The notes beneath the pieces are model-generated. The model saw only the letters and a program-made list of their open reading frames with translations. It was not told the DNA's origin and did no database searches. DNA of 64,000 nt, taken from the NCBI GenBank assembly GCA_944548615.1, contig OX155960.1, positions 28,025,798 through 28,089,797 of the forward strand. The letters run 5' to 3'. Both the position numbers and the translations under genes were made by a program. The DNA is from Micropterix aruncella (lineage: Eukaryota > Arthropoda > Insecta > Lepidoptera > Micropterigidae). Below are positions 1-10,482 of this stretch, one piece after another. Every line of letters starts with the position of its first letter. The stretch's first letter is position 1.

Positions 1-54
1 TGATCAGAAATATTCTTTAATATTATTATATATTATCGCTATATTATCGGCGCA

Positions 55-665
55 ACTTGAATGATGCTATGTATCTCTATAAAATAATGAATGATATATT
101 CGATTGCTCTGAACTGGTGGGAGCGATCAATATTAACGCCCCAATGAGCCCCAATTTGACCTGTTTCGATTGCCACGTTTTAAAACTAATGCATCAAGGA
201 ATGGAGTACGGACACACTGCTGTGAGCTTTATAATACCCATTTAAATGGTATTGATATGTTTAATAATTCCATAATCACTTACAAATACTCCGTAAATCA
301 AACCCTAACCGATACAATAAGCTGACTATTCGTTTTTAGCTATTTTTATTGATTATTAATATTATTATTATGTTTTATATAAGCCATTACTAATATCATA
401 CACGCTCACGCTCCACACTTACACGCTCAAACACCCTCACAAACACATACACACACACCCTGCATACTAGACTCTTATGTAGTTCTAAAATTGAAGGTAC
501 ATTAGTTTTATTAAGTAGTTTATTATAAAGTAGTACGTAATTTATGTAATCTTATTGAATTCCGTAACCGGCTTTATTTGTTGTAAATCTGCATACATTT
601 TTAAAAATATTATTACTGTAATACTGTGTGATTTCTCAATAAAGAATTGAATTGAATTGATTTGA
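55..665 (+). mobile_element. 5'-truncated LINE, C-terminal RT-protein remnant and 3' UTR
   Basis: A 62-codon open stretch (57-245) resembles the extreme C-terminus of the reverse-transcriptase proteins encoded elsewhere in this window: a short hydrophobic helix, then IMNDIFDCSEL and an asparagine-rich turn. It is followed by a CA-rich 3' UTR, an AATAAA signal at 638-643 and a short (AATTG)n tail ending near 665, a usual non-LTR 3' terminus. The catalytic RT domain is absent, either cut by the window edge or by 5' truncation. Recognition as a LINE end is fairly firm; the clade is not. Confidence 0.5.
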
Positions 666-789
666 ATATCTTTTGCTTTTGACTTCATGCTTGCGGCACA
701 TATCGATTTGGTACCCCATGAAAAGAGACCAAAGAGTCCAAACAACCACACTGAATTATGGTACGTATTTGAAATGCATTCTAGTTAGG

Positions 790-1581
790 GAGCCAGCGAC
801 AAAACAGTGTAAAATTTTGGAAAAGCTGATACTTTCAGATCAGACAGTATTTTGGCCATAGAATGCCCGGGTACAGTCAGTAAGCCAGATTCCGGGACAC
901 CTGGCGCTGGCGTACTAGGAAAGTTTTATTTTAAGTAGTACCCCTTAAGTGTTTTGGAAAAGATGATCATTTATCAGTAGATGCAATAAAGAACTCGAAA
1001 CTTATGGCCAGACTGCTTCATAATCGAACGCGCGGCGTCAGCATCTCCATTCGCGACACTGCGACCATTATATTGCGCGGCACAACTGATGCGTCAAAGA
1101 ATCAGGATCAGAATGAATATATTTTCCTGTTTCGTGTTTTACATTTTCAGTCCGTTGCGTTTGTGCAAGCGCTCGGGTGTGTCAGTTAACTTATTACTAC
1201 GAACGTCACCAGTATATGCGCAAGCATTCTGAGTGGTGCCTCCACGAGAGACGATGTTAGTCCCGCAGGTTTATTCGCGTGTTCGTTTTATTTTACTATG
1301 TTCTTACGATCTAAGTTATATGTTACGAGCTAATATACCGACGCGTACCATGTATGGAGATGCTGACGCCACGCGTTGATTATGAAGCAGTCTGACCATA
1401 TGTTTCGAGTTCTTTATTGCATCCACTGTCTACTAATGAATTTTCAGCTTTTCCAAAGCGCTTTAGGGGTAATAATTTAATTTACACAGCTGACTGCACC
1501 CTGGCATTATATGGCCAAAATACTGTTTGATCTGAAAGTACCAGCTTTTCCAAAACTCTTGCACTTTCTTGTCGCTGGCTC
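790..1581. mobile_element. Foldback element, 0.8 kb
   Basis: The outer ends are inverted copies: GAGCCAGCGAC at the left and GTCGCTGGCTC at the right. Inverted similarity continues inward for about 230-250 bp on each side, including matched blocks around TTTTGGAAAAGCTG and AATAAAGAACTCGAAAC. A central loop of about 300 bp is left. There is no coding capacity. Long imperfect arms with a small loop are typical of non-autonomous foldback DNA elements. A target duplication is not obvious, so the superfamily is open. Confidence 0.75.
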
Positions 1582-2487
1582 TTATACTATTCCTAGTGAT
1601 CGCGTAGTTCAATGAAAGAACAGCGGCACGTGATCGCTATCAAGCATCCATAAACGATCAAAACAGTAGTGTGATTTCAATTAAACTGATGCCCATCACA
1701 TGACGAGTCTAGTGATCCCGTGATGATGAAATCATCCCGATTGCATAATTGTCAATTGAATGGTTTACGACGTGTTTACCAGACGTTGACACGACTCAAA
1801 CACCATTGACCCGATGTCTATACGTAATGTTTAGGACTGCACATGCGTGGTTTAATTATTCGAAACAAAGAGCCCAAATAGAGAACCGCTCTGAGTCACC
1901 TTTAAGAGCTTTATGTAAACCTAATATTATTAATATTGGGCAACGGTTTAATGAAACCTGAAGTAATCACATAACATACTGGTCGCCAAAGAGTCAAATA
2001 AATTGTTTTAGATAATAGAAGTGTGAGCTTCTGTTTTTAAATACATTTTAAAAACTATTTTTTTCCTATGAATTCAACAACTTTGAGATATTACAAAATT
2101 AAATGTAATTTAGTATTTTTATACAGATAGCGATGTATATGAAACCTTTAATTTGAGCATGAAGCTTGTTTACAAAGGGCGGTACACATTTCAAAAATAA
2201 ACGGAAACATATTTCTTATTTATGAACAAATAATATTTCTTAGGATTAATTCGATTACGTTGCGGTGCCTTGCTCATTTGATTTAAAGTTAGGAATGTTA
2301 CCAAGATGTCTTGGAGAAAACGGACAGCAACAAATGAAGAGCGGCGCGTACGTGATGACATAACATGTGACAGAAAAAAAAACATAAAATTTCCCGCCAA
2401 TTCAGTTTACTTTAGCAACTAATACGCTAGATTGCGGTGAAAATATTGAATTCTTTAAAATTTGGTTTCAACTATATTGAGTAAAAA
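1582..2487. other. No gene recognised
   Basis: AT-rich sequence with only short chance frames. I see no repeat shared with the rest of the window and no splice-flanked open frame. Confidence 0.5.
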
Positions 2488-2710
2488 ATCGGTTGTCACC
2501 CCTAGACTTTCCCGGCACGCAGGCGATCCCCTTCAAACGCCAAACTCTCTCACCCCCCCCCCCCCCGACACCCTCCTCCAACCCCTCCCCTTCTCCGTCC
2601 AACCTTTTCCCCAACCCTCTCTCTCGCACTCTCTCCCCCAACCCCCCCCCTCTTTCTTCCCCCCTCTCCAAATAACCACCCCAACTCATCCCCCCACCCC
2701 CCCCCCCATC
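2488..2710 (-). repeat. C-rich polypyrimidine tract at the end of a family U repeat copy
   Basis: The left edge (around AATCGGTTGTCACCCC and TTTCCCGG) matches the C-rich end of the dispersed family called U here (see 62130-62512). It then runs into about 165 bp of almost pure C/T on the plus strand, including a run of 14 C. The opposite strand carries many G-runs that could form quadruplexes. The proline-rich frame here is a composition artefact. Confidence 0.6.
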
Positions 2711-4194
2711 AAAAGAGAAAAAAATATTTTTCTCCTTTGATGACTTTTATTTTTCTCCTTTTGAGACCGAGAGCTTAACCAAATTTTTACACCTAGCCGT
2801 TCTCTCATATGGCCGTTACAGGAAAAAACACGTTTTAATTTAATATAAAGATTACGCAATGGGAAAAACCACTGCCGGTAATAAATACACATTTTGGAAA
2901 TTTCGTTTATACTTAAGCTTTCAATCTTCTATAAATATTATCTATTTTTCAAGAAAAATCTTTACCTAATATTGTTTATTACGGGTATAGTCAGACGTTG
3001 ACGTTCCCCGTGTTTGCATAAGGGTTTGCAGTTTTTCTTTAACGCCCCTAAAATTAGTAGTCTAAGCTCCAGAATAAAAGTCATGAATATCAACACGTTC
3101 CAAAAAAAGCAAAGACGTCGCTTGCAGAGCTATGACGGGTGGGATCGTAGAGAAAATTTCAGAATCATTATATAAAACAAATTTATATTTTTTTGTGACA
3201 TTAACAGTATTCATACTATGTAAATGTATTATATAGGGTTAGATATGAGAAGTGAGCAACAAGCATACAAGTTAGTAATTCTGCACATAAAAGTAAACCA
3301 AAAAAAAAATGTTTTATTTGTCATTTTCCAATAAAAGGGTTTTTGATACTGTAGTTTTAGTTTATATGTGATTATATGTCATAAAAAACTGGAGTCAAAA
3401 ATCATTTACAAGTTTCTTCGATTTCAGCCTTTGTTACTGAGAAAAATACTGAACACCGAAAATACTGAACACATAAAAGCTGCTTTTCCTCGGCAACAAT
3501 CACAAATCAAAAAACTCGTAAAACATTTTGTACCCATTTTTTTGTGTAGAAAAGATTCTTCTGTCGACAGAAGAAGCTTTTCTACAGATTTCTACGATTT
3601 TATTAATAAAATCGTAAATAATAAAAATAAAAAACAAAATATATATTTCCCTTTTTTTAAAATTGTTTTATGTATAGAATCACCCGTTTGGCGAGCTCAC
3701 TAATAAAAACTAACCCTGTACTTGTTTATACATCTATACAATATGCCCAATATGAACAAGAAAGGTTTAAAAATTCCCTTTTTTCTTGAATAGATTTTTG
3801 TTTAAAGAGATTATTCGACACGAAAAACTAAGTTTAAAATCATCTATATTTCTTTTTTCACTTAATCGTTACCGAGAAAAAAAACATGTTAAATTCCACT
3901 ATAAATATTCAATATTTTTATCTCACAACAAAAGTCCAAGACAAAGAAGTTAGAAGAAGAAGAACAATATTTTTAATTCAATTTTTCGTGAAAAATTATC
4001 TCCTAAATCATTTTTTTTTTAAATCCAAAAAAGGTAAATATCAAAACGTTTTTGTCCAATTTCGTGTACAGAATCATTCCTTGAAAAAATAATGGTCGAC
4101 CGTCCCTAAGACACTGTATATTAGGTTTTTTTAATGTTTTATGAGGGTATTTTATTTGCGTGACATAGTTTGTAGTAGTGAGCTTGATATACTA
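2711..4194. other. No gene recognised
   Basis: Strongly AT-rich DNA with poly-A/T runs. The 111-codon frame at 3368-3703 is lysine, isoleucine and asparagine rich, shows no motif and has no splice context, so it is treated as chance. Confidence 0.5.
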
Positions 4195-4670
4195 AGGCTA
4201 GGCGCGCACTGCGATGCGGTACGATTTTTACGCCGAATGGAAAAAACACCGCATTTTTGCGGTACGCGCACTACGTTTTGTTTCAGCACTTCGCTGGCAG
4301 CACTTAAAAACGTTTTTTCTACAGAAACTAAAAAATAACGTTCAATAATCCAAATATGTTTATTAAATATTTCGTAATTAATTATTTCCAATATATCGTT
4401 TCATTCATAACATTAAATTAACCATAAACAGCAAGCAGTCACAGCAACATCTAATGTTTATCTCGCTTTTTTTATTTTTATAAAAGACATTGTACCTATT
4501 ACAAAAATCAAAGAAGAAAGGAAATTACGTCTCATTTCATGTAATATTTGATAATGAAGTACACTTCCATTACGATAGTCATTTTTTTCCCCGCAGCGCG
4601 CGCGGTTGTTCCATGGACGTCTATGGTCCACAAATTCTTCTGAAATAAAACGCATCGCAGTGCCCGGCCA
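4195..4670. mobile_element. TIR element (MITE), about 475 bp
   Basis: The left end GGCTAGGCGCGCACTGCGATGCG has an inverted partner at the right, CGCATCGCAGTGCCCGGCC. Both share ACTGCGATGCG and a GC-rich outer part, and the interior is AT-rich with no transposase. GCGGTGCGGC-like subterminal words recur in elements at 6371-6720, 7981-8053 and 8402-8445, suggesting one broader family. PIF/Harbinger-type is possible but the target duplication is unclear. Confidence 0.5.
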
Positions 4671-5232
4671 GACTATTATCGCTCGCAGGGCCAGGTTTAA
4701 AAAGATCTAGTTAGTCGCGCAATGTGCATCAGGTTGTACCTACGAATAGGCAAACCTTCTCGCCATCTATATATGTACTGTATTTGTAAAATGTGTTCAA
4801 ATATAAATAAAAAAATGGTTCATCATAATAACCCAATATATAGCAGCGTCCCTGATAAGTCAATCGATCCACGGCTATAGAAAAATTCTCCGCGATAAAA
4901 AAGCGCAATTTACCATAAAATATTTCGTATTGACACTTCGTTGACCTAGAGCGCTCGACGCGCGGTGTTTTCCGCTATTTGGTTATTTCCTTCGGAATCT
5001 TTTGGCAGCGAAGGGTAATCTTCCAGTCATGTATAATTGCTTCAGTGTATCAATGATATCATCCGCGTAATTGCGTATGGAATACGAGGTGACAATTTAA
5101 TGACCTGCATAGCAGCAAGTCGCTAAGCCGACTCAGAGCAATTTTTAAAAAAAAGTTCGACTACGCCCTACGCCCTGAACCTGGTTAATTCATCCGAAAT
5201 TACACACAAATAAATATACTCAAAGGAATAAA
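4671..5232. other. No gene recognised
   Basis: AT-rich spacer between two MITEs; nothing supported. Confidence 0.4.
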
Positions 5233-5623
5233 AAAACATGATTGCCATTACAAAAAGTGATTTACTGTATTTATATTACGGTTTTTTTTAATGAAATATT
5301 TGTTGTTTATGTACTTATCCATTTAGATACACATATAGTTTTGGAATGTACTCAATCAGGCCTTTCATTTGACACTAAACACGATATATTTATGTTAATT
5401 TATTAACATTTGGAGATTTGGATATTTAGACAACTATTTACTTGATATTTGGACAGTTAAGGTACCATATGACACTCGGGATGACATAACGATTCTAACA
5501 ACACCACATACCTCTAAATCGGTTCGAGCTTTTAGAAGTTACGGTGTAATAAAGAAACGGAAAACATACATAAATGAACCCAGAACACGTTATACTTCTT
5601 TTTTGTTGGGCAGTCGTGTAAAA
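5233..5623 (+). mobile_element. MITE of the ACACGACTGCC family
   Basis: One of several related copies in the window (also 20651-21440, 24345-24722, 49945-50250). The right end reads GGGCAGTCGTGTAA and the left end carries a diverged AACATGATTGCCATTAC. Interior landmarks shared with the other copies are TGTACTCAATCAG, GACACTCGGGATGACATAAC and TCTAAATCGGTTC. It has no coding capacity. Confidence 0.65.
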
Positions 5624-5829
5624 AGATAGACATGCCATAAAATAGAAATTGGTGTAAATGTTCACAGTAGGATCTCACACAGTACGGCGATGAAACGTCG
5701 AATATATCGAGAATAAATGACGCGAATCGTTGGAATAGTAAGAATTGAGAAATGAGAAAATCGAGCGCGGAGAAAGAGAATGCGCTGAGAAATGGGAATG
5801 TACCAAATTTCATGTCTATAAGTTTCCCA

Positions 5830-5960
5830 TGTTTATTGTGAAATTTCACAATGGGCGGGTCTATTATCATACGACAATCTCACACTAACGCAGTATGTAT
5901 ATGTATGTATGCGTGTAACATGTGTGCGTGTCTTGTTATTGCATTCGATCGACAGAATTT
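5830..5960 (-). mobile_element. SINE 3' fragment
   Basis: This is the reverse complement of the 3' half of the tRNA-headed element at 54888-55146. Shared words include GGCGGGT..TATTATCATACGA, the CA/TG-rich stretch and GAATGCAATAACAA. The tRNA-like head is missing. Two copies with different 5' lengths support retroposition. Confidence 0.6.
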
Positions 5961-6265
5961 AAAGTCCAATATTTCGAGATTGAAATATAACTAGCGCGCC
6001 CCCTGGTGAACTGATTTCAACCACCACACTTGCCATGATCACATGATGCCTGCATGCCAAATTTCTGCTCAATCGGATAAAGCGTTTGGGCGTTATCGTG
6101 GAGGAATGCAGACAGACAGACAGACAGACAGAGACAGACTTCCATCAGGAAACAGTCTTAATCGTCTCAGGGGGTTTCGAATATTCTGTTTTCTTCCCGA
6201 AAAAAAATGCTCGTTCACAATACTCTCCCTACTCGTTGGCTGGTGGGCCGGGAAAGCAATATCTG
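5961..6265 (-). repeat. Dispersed repeat family U, copy 1
   Basis: Carries the family landmarks: a block beginning at AGTCCAATATTTCGAGATTG, then CCTGGTG, GATGCCTGCATGCCAAATTT, CGGATAAAGCGTTTGGGCG, a CAGACAGA run, and an end near GGGCCGGGAAAG. Other copies lie at 14745, 16150, 27000, 29310 and 62130. It is non-coding; the short frames here are chance. Confidence 0.6.
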
Positions 6266-6370
6266 ATATTATGCAGTCCCTATTTCAGTAAGGGCATAGT
6301 TTTTAAAATCGACAAATCTACATTTTAGTATAAAATTATCACTATTTTGTCAATTCTTTCACTTTAATCC

Positions 6371-6720
6371 CTTTGGTCCACACAATGTGGTGCGGCGTCA
6401 CACCGCAAATATTTCGCTATGGGCGTACACACGTACAGTGCACGGTGCGGCGCCGCAACGTTACTACGACGCCGCAGTGGGCGAATAGTGTTGTAGTTAA
6501 TTGTAGGTAGAACTAGTGAAATGAGGTAGTCAATGCCAATATTTTCTTCGTTGGTACTAATCTTAAACACTTCGATTTAAAATTAACAAAAATACGTGAA
6601 AACAAATGAAACAGGCAATTATGCACCCTCCTTAGACTGCACTTAAAAACTGAGTGGTGCCGCTCCGGCGCATATCCCCGGTTTTCGTGCGATGCGACGC
6701 CGGAACGCACCGTGTGGCCT
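6371..6720. mobile_element. TIR element with GCGGTGCGGC-type ends
   Basis: Left end GGTCCACACAATGTGGTGCGG and right end GCACCGTGTGGCC are imperfect inverted copies. Several GCCGC/GCGGC words lie in the subterminal regions. The interior is AT-rich and non-coding. The ends resemble PIF/Harbinger-type MITEs, but the match is degenerate. Confidence 0.4.
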
Positions 6721-6732
6721 ACCATGGATATT

Positions 6733-7975
6733 CATCATCATCATCATCATCATCATTTATTCATTCCATAAAAGCATTTCACAATACTGAGGAACATGTC
6801 AAATTTTACAATCATAATTTACCGGATGATAAAACCGCTTTGATTAATTAAAAGGAAACAAAATAATTGTAATCAGAGGTGATTACTTAAAAATAGTCAA
6901 ATTTACAAAATAATCAATAATCAAACAATAAATTATAATCAATACAATGAAAAAGAAAAATTCTGAAACATGCGTAATTGAAAACAATGTCAATAAAATC
7001 TAAAAGTTAGTACCAACGAAAGTATAGTCATAATATGGTTATTTATAATCAAGCGATTGTGGACTCAATATCATAAAAGTCGTCCAGTTTGTAACGGGCA
7101 TCTTAGACTAACTGATTTTTCAAGCATATTTTAAATGCTGCCATCTCAAGTCTTCTCGTCGATGACGGCAAAGCATTGAACAATTTAAAACTAATATATA
7201 AAAACGTTTTTTGATACTTAGTCATGCGTACTTTAGGCAATAATACATTGTTTTTATGTCGCGTATTATGGCTATGTCGAGTGGAGTGAAGCTCGCAATT
7301 TAAAAGATTCTCTTTGGCGTATAAAAGGCACTGATATATGTACATGGACGACATGGTAAGGATACCAGCTTTAATAAAAAAAAGGGGCGCAATGTGTTTC
7401 TCTGCTTACACCAAAAATTGTCCTAACGGCTTGCTTTTGTAGCACAAAAACGCGATGGATATCGGTTGCATTACCCCATAGTAGTATCGCATAAGACATC
7501 TTTGAATGGAAGCAGGAGTGATACACACTGATCGCTGCATGTTCGCCAGCCAGAAATTTCACCTTTCTTATAGCATAGATTGCCGATGACAAAGTTGCAC
7601 ACAAATTATTGATATGTTGATTCCAGTTTAAATTTTCATCTAAAGTGATCCCTAAGAATTTAGTATTTTATTTTCAAAAAAGAAGCTGGTGTCATCGGCG
7701 TATAGAAGCGTCTTTACTGGCGGCGTAATTGTGCTATCGATATCATTAATAAAAATAATAAATAGTAGTGGTCCAAGTATAGAGCCCTGAGGTACCCAGC
7801 GTGCAATTAATGTTGGCAATGACTTAGCATTGTATATTTCCACAATTTGGTATCTCCTAATTAGATATGATGTAATCAGGCTATGGGCTCTACCGCGGAT
7901 ACCATACCTCTCTAGTTTATCTAGAATAATCTGGTGATTCACACAGTCGAAGGCCTTCGATAGATCGCAAAAAAA
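6733..7975 (-). pseudogene. Degenerate LINE reverse transcriptase with microsatellite tail
   Basis: Read on the minus strand, the element starts inside the RT palm at a conserved KAFD-like block ([13 protein letters not shown]). It continues through the thumb-proximal motif [13 protein letters not shown] and the catalytic box ADDTSFFF. After ADD about 60-70 residues are missing, and the frame changes to the downstream LGITLD-like block, YAIRK, and LWGNATD..FVLQKQAVR. A further frame break precedes the C-terminal stretch ending near 7103. The 3' end is a (ATG)n tail at 6733-6757. A 5-bp ATATT on both sides (6728-6732 and 7976-7980) could be the target duplication. Related in sequence to the element at 18250-20120. 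Inactive. Confidence 0.8.
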
Positions 7976-7980
7976 ATATT

Positions 7981-8053
7981 AGTATATAGGACGCCGCAGC
8001 TCAGGCGCCGGGCGCTTAGGCGCCGCAGCCGCACCCATCGTATGGCTCGGCCC
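7981..8053. mobile_element. Right end of a Harbinger-like TIR element
   Basis: GC-rich sequence with repeated GCGCCG/GCCGC words ends in CATCGTATGGCTCGGCCC followed by TTA. The mirrored form resembles the left end at 8402-8445. It is only a terminal fragment. Confidence 0.35.
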
Positions 8054-8094
8054 TTAAGGGATCGAGTGTGACCAAATGTGTGTAATGATGGAAG

Positions 8095-8330
8095 GCTGTT
8101 GCATCATTACAATGCGCCTTCATATTCAGCACTGATTGTCCGCCAATTTCTGACCCGTAATACACCCTCCCTATTCACCAGATTTAGCCCCCTGCAACTT
8201 CTTTTTGTTCCCGAAACGCCTTAAACAAAATACTTTACGTTCCCGTTAATTCCACAAAGTGAGTGCAGTTACATTAGTGTCCATTTCCCCTTTTGTTGTA
8301 CCTATTCATCAAGCTGTGAAAGTCGCTGAG
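8095..8330 (+). pseudogene. Mariner-type transposase fragment (C-terminal half)
   Basis: One frame reads LHHYNAPSYSALIVRQFL and, after a frameshift, HPPYSPDLAPCNFFLFP. These are the two best-known blocks of mariner-family transposases: the HHDNAPAH-like second catalytic aspartate block, and YSPDLAP-CDFFLFP around the third. In the first block the usual Asp is replaced by Tyr (HHY for HHD). No inverted terminal repeats were found beside it. It is a dead remnant; other mariner pieces lie at 48752 and 54540. Confidence 0.8.
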
Positions 8331-8401
8331 TAATGGATATTCAAGAACCAGGTATATAGATTATTTAAGTACGTGTATATTTTATAACTGTGATGCATTT
8401 A

Positions 8402-8445
8402 GAGCCGGTTCACACGATGCGGTGCGGCTACGCACCGCAGTGTGA
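8402..8445 (+). mobile_element. Left end of a Harbinger-like TIR element
   Basis: TTA precedes GAGCCGGTTCACACGATGCGG and a GTGCGGC repeat, which matches the style of the other GCGGTGCGGC ends nearby. No partner end was found downstream. Confidence 0.3.
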
Positions 8446-8450
8446 TGGAC

Positions 8451-8924
8451 GAATTCTCAGTGTTTACTTGGTTATTGAGAAATGTTTGAAGATGTTGAGA
8501 CACGAGGTAACACGTATAAAAAAGCAATAGGCAGTGTTTATATACATTTTTGATAGTGTGCTGCTAAAGGAAGCAATGACGTTCAAGACGGAAGAGGGAG
8601 GGGGTGTCCTTTGTGTAACTTTATCATAGCAGAACATAATAAAGGGTTAAAATTAAAATTATTAAGGGTATTCAAAGTTCATCTCCAATGAAAGTGAAGG
8701 GTGCGAACGACAGACATTACAAGAGACGATTAATAAATGTCCCCTATATTAATCGTCTTTTATGAAAATAGTCCCTGAAAGTTAATTGGCCTACAGAAAA
8801 TGGTGGAAAAGGGGTTGGTGTAGCCTTGATCCTTTCATGATGCTTCATCCCCTTCGGCATCAGTGTAATTTCAATAAAAGCGGATGTTGCAGTGTAAGAA
8901 GTACTAGTAAACTAATATATTCGA
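8451..8924. other. No gene recognised
   Basis: AT-rich spacer. A short imperfect inverted pair (AGACGATTAAT with ATTAATCGTCTT, near 8730-8760) is the only structure noted. Confidence 0.4.
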
Positions 8925-9130
8925 AGTTGCTGTGTAATGCAGCAACTAGACCAGGCTCAACTACAATAGGCGAACCCGTCACCTTAGGGAGTTTTAACGA
9001 TATTCGATCGTTATATCTCCCGTGAGGTGAGCGTAAAAGACTTGGGACGAAAACAGTCCACTGTCTAGTTACGCCTCTCGTCCGTAAGAAGCCCAACGAT
9101 TTACTGCGAGATAACCAGGTTAAGGCGACG
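8925..9130 (-). repeat. GC-rich dispersed repeat family G, fragment
   Basis: Reverse complement of the family G end block. It contains GTGACGGGTTCGCC next to AATATCGTTAAAAC and CGCTCACCTCACGG, matching 46700-46790, 53790-53870 and 59150-59200. Only the last ~200 bp of the family are present. Confidence 0.6.
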
Positions 9131-10164
9131 ATGTAGGTAAATTTCGAAAATTACATTTTTTGGCAATTTTTGAACAGTCATACTGAAATAACTGATGATG
9201 TTAGCCAACAAAAAAAAATTATCGTAACTCACAGTACCTTTCTTAAGTAGATAGCTATTTCAGATTTTTTTTTAAGTATTGGAAAATTGAGGAAAATAAT
9301 TAAATCTGGGAGCTATACAGGAAATTTTCATTTTAGAGCATTTTTTGAAACGTGCCTCACACTAAACTGCACGATCAAGAAACTCAAAAAAAATACTACG
9401 GCATTTTAACAATAGTTGTAAAGAGGAATGCTTTCGCATAAATTTAAAAAAATAAGTTTTTCTTGTTAAAAAAAATTATATAAAAAGTGTAACTTTCATC
9501 CATATTCACTGTTAAATATTACTTATTACTGTGTGTTTTTTTCAAGTTTGTTTTTTTTTACATAAACTATGTACAATAAACTTGTAGTACTGACGATTAT
9601 TTTTTTCAAATAAAATATCAGTATATTTTAAAAATAATATTTTGCAGAGCCCGTTTATATTATTTTTGTCATACAATGAGATGAGCGCGCTCTTCTCGCG
9701 ACGACGCGCTGGCATTCAAAATGCCGCAAGCGACATTGGGTCAATATGGTTCTTATGTGGGGATCAATTACTGATTCAAATGGCATAACAGCCAACCTTT
9801 TATAATGAAATGTTATTGGCTCTTAGAAACGTGGTTCATTTCGGCTTCGAAGGCCGACATATGCGGTTGCGTTCGCGACGCTCTGTTTCATGACTTATTA
9901 TTACCAAATTGACATTTCGATGGATCGGAGATGTGAAGTAAAAAAATATCGGTTTTAGATGGCTATTTCACCGTGTAAATGAAAGAGGTTTAAAAACATG
10001 ATAAATCATATGTTGAAAAATAGAAACAATAATAAGTAAAATAATATTTAATATTTATTTTTTTTTTTTTTTAATTTACAATATTACTTTTTTTTATTAA
10101 AAAGTGTTCATTTATTTGATAACAATGTTTCTTTATGTATAAAAACAAAAAAAAAATATACATA
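9131..10164. other. No gene recognised
   Basis: AT-rich DNA with long A/T runs and one GC-rich patch (9680-9730). No coding or repeat signature could be assigned. Confidence 0.5.
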
Positions 10165-10240
10165 TCGGTAGGTTTTGAACCTACGACCGGTGTGATCTTA
10201 TGCGAGTTTAAAACAAGTGCGCCACTTCAGCTTGCTTCCC
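10165..10240 (-). repeat. tRNA-like sequence (tRNA-derived SINE head or tRNA pseudogene)
   Basis: On the minus strand a box-A-like AAGCTGAAGTGGCGCA lies about 45 nt before a perfect T-arm: GTAGG, 7-nt loop TTCAAAA, CCTAC. That T-arm also serves as a box B. The interval between the D-arm and T-arm is about 10 nt too long for a normal tRNA and no clean anticodon stem forms. A functional tRNA is therefore unlikely. Confidence 0.4.
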
Positions 10241-10482
10241 GCGAGTCAAAATGTGTCATATATAAGGGGACAGTAAATAATGCCAATACATTTGCGTTAG
10301 AGCCATATGACAGAGCTATACACCATGTATAAATATAATATACTATTAGGCTACGATTCTGACCGTTCTAATATAGAAAACCGTCAGATAGGCAGAATTG
10401 TAATTTAAAAAACAAAACGTAGGTATCTACTTTTTAAAAGCTTTTATTCAACTTGTAATGTCTGTGAAAAAAAAAACTAAAA

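Noticed and set aside
2462..2740. Proline-rich open frames on both strands
   Set aside because: They only reflect the C/T-rich tract.
3368..3703. 111-codon frame
   Set aside because: Low-complexity Lys/Ile/Asn composition expected from AT-rich DNA; no family resemblance.
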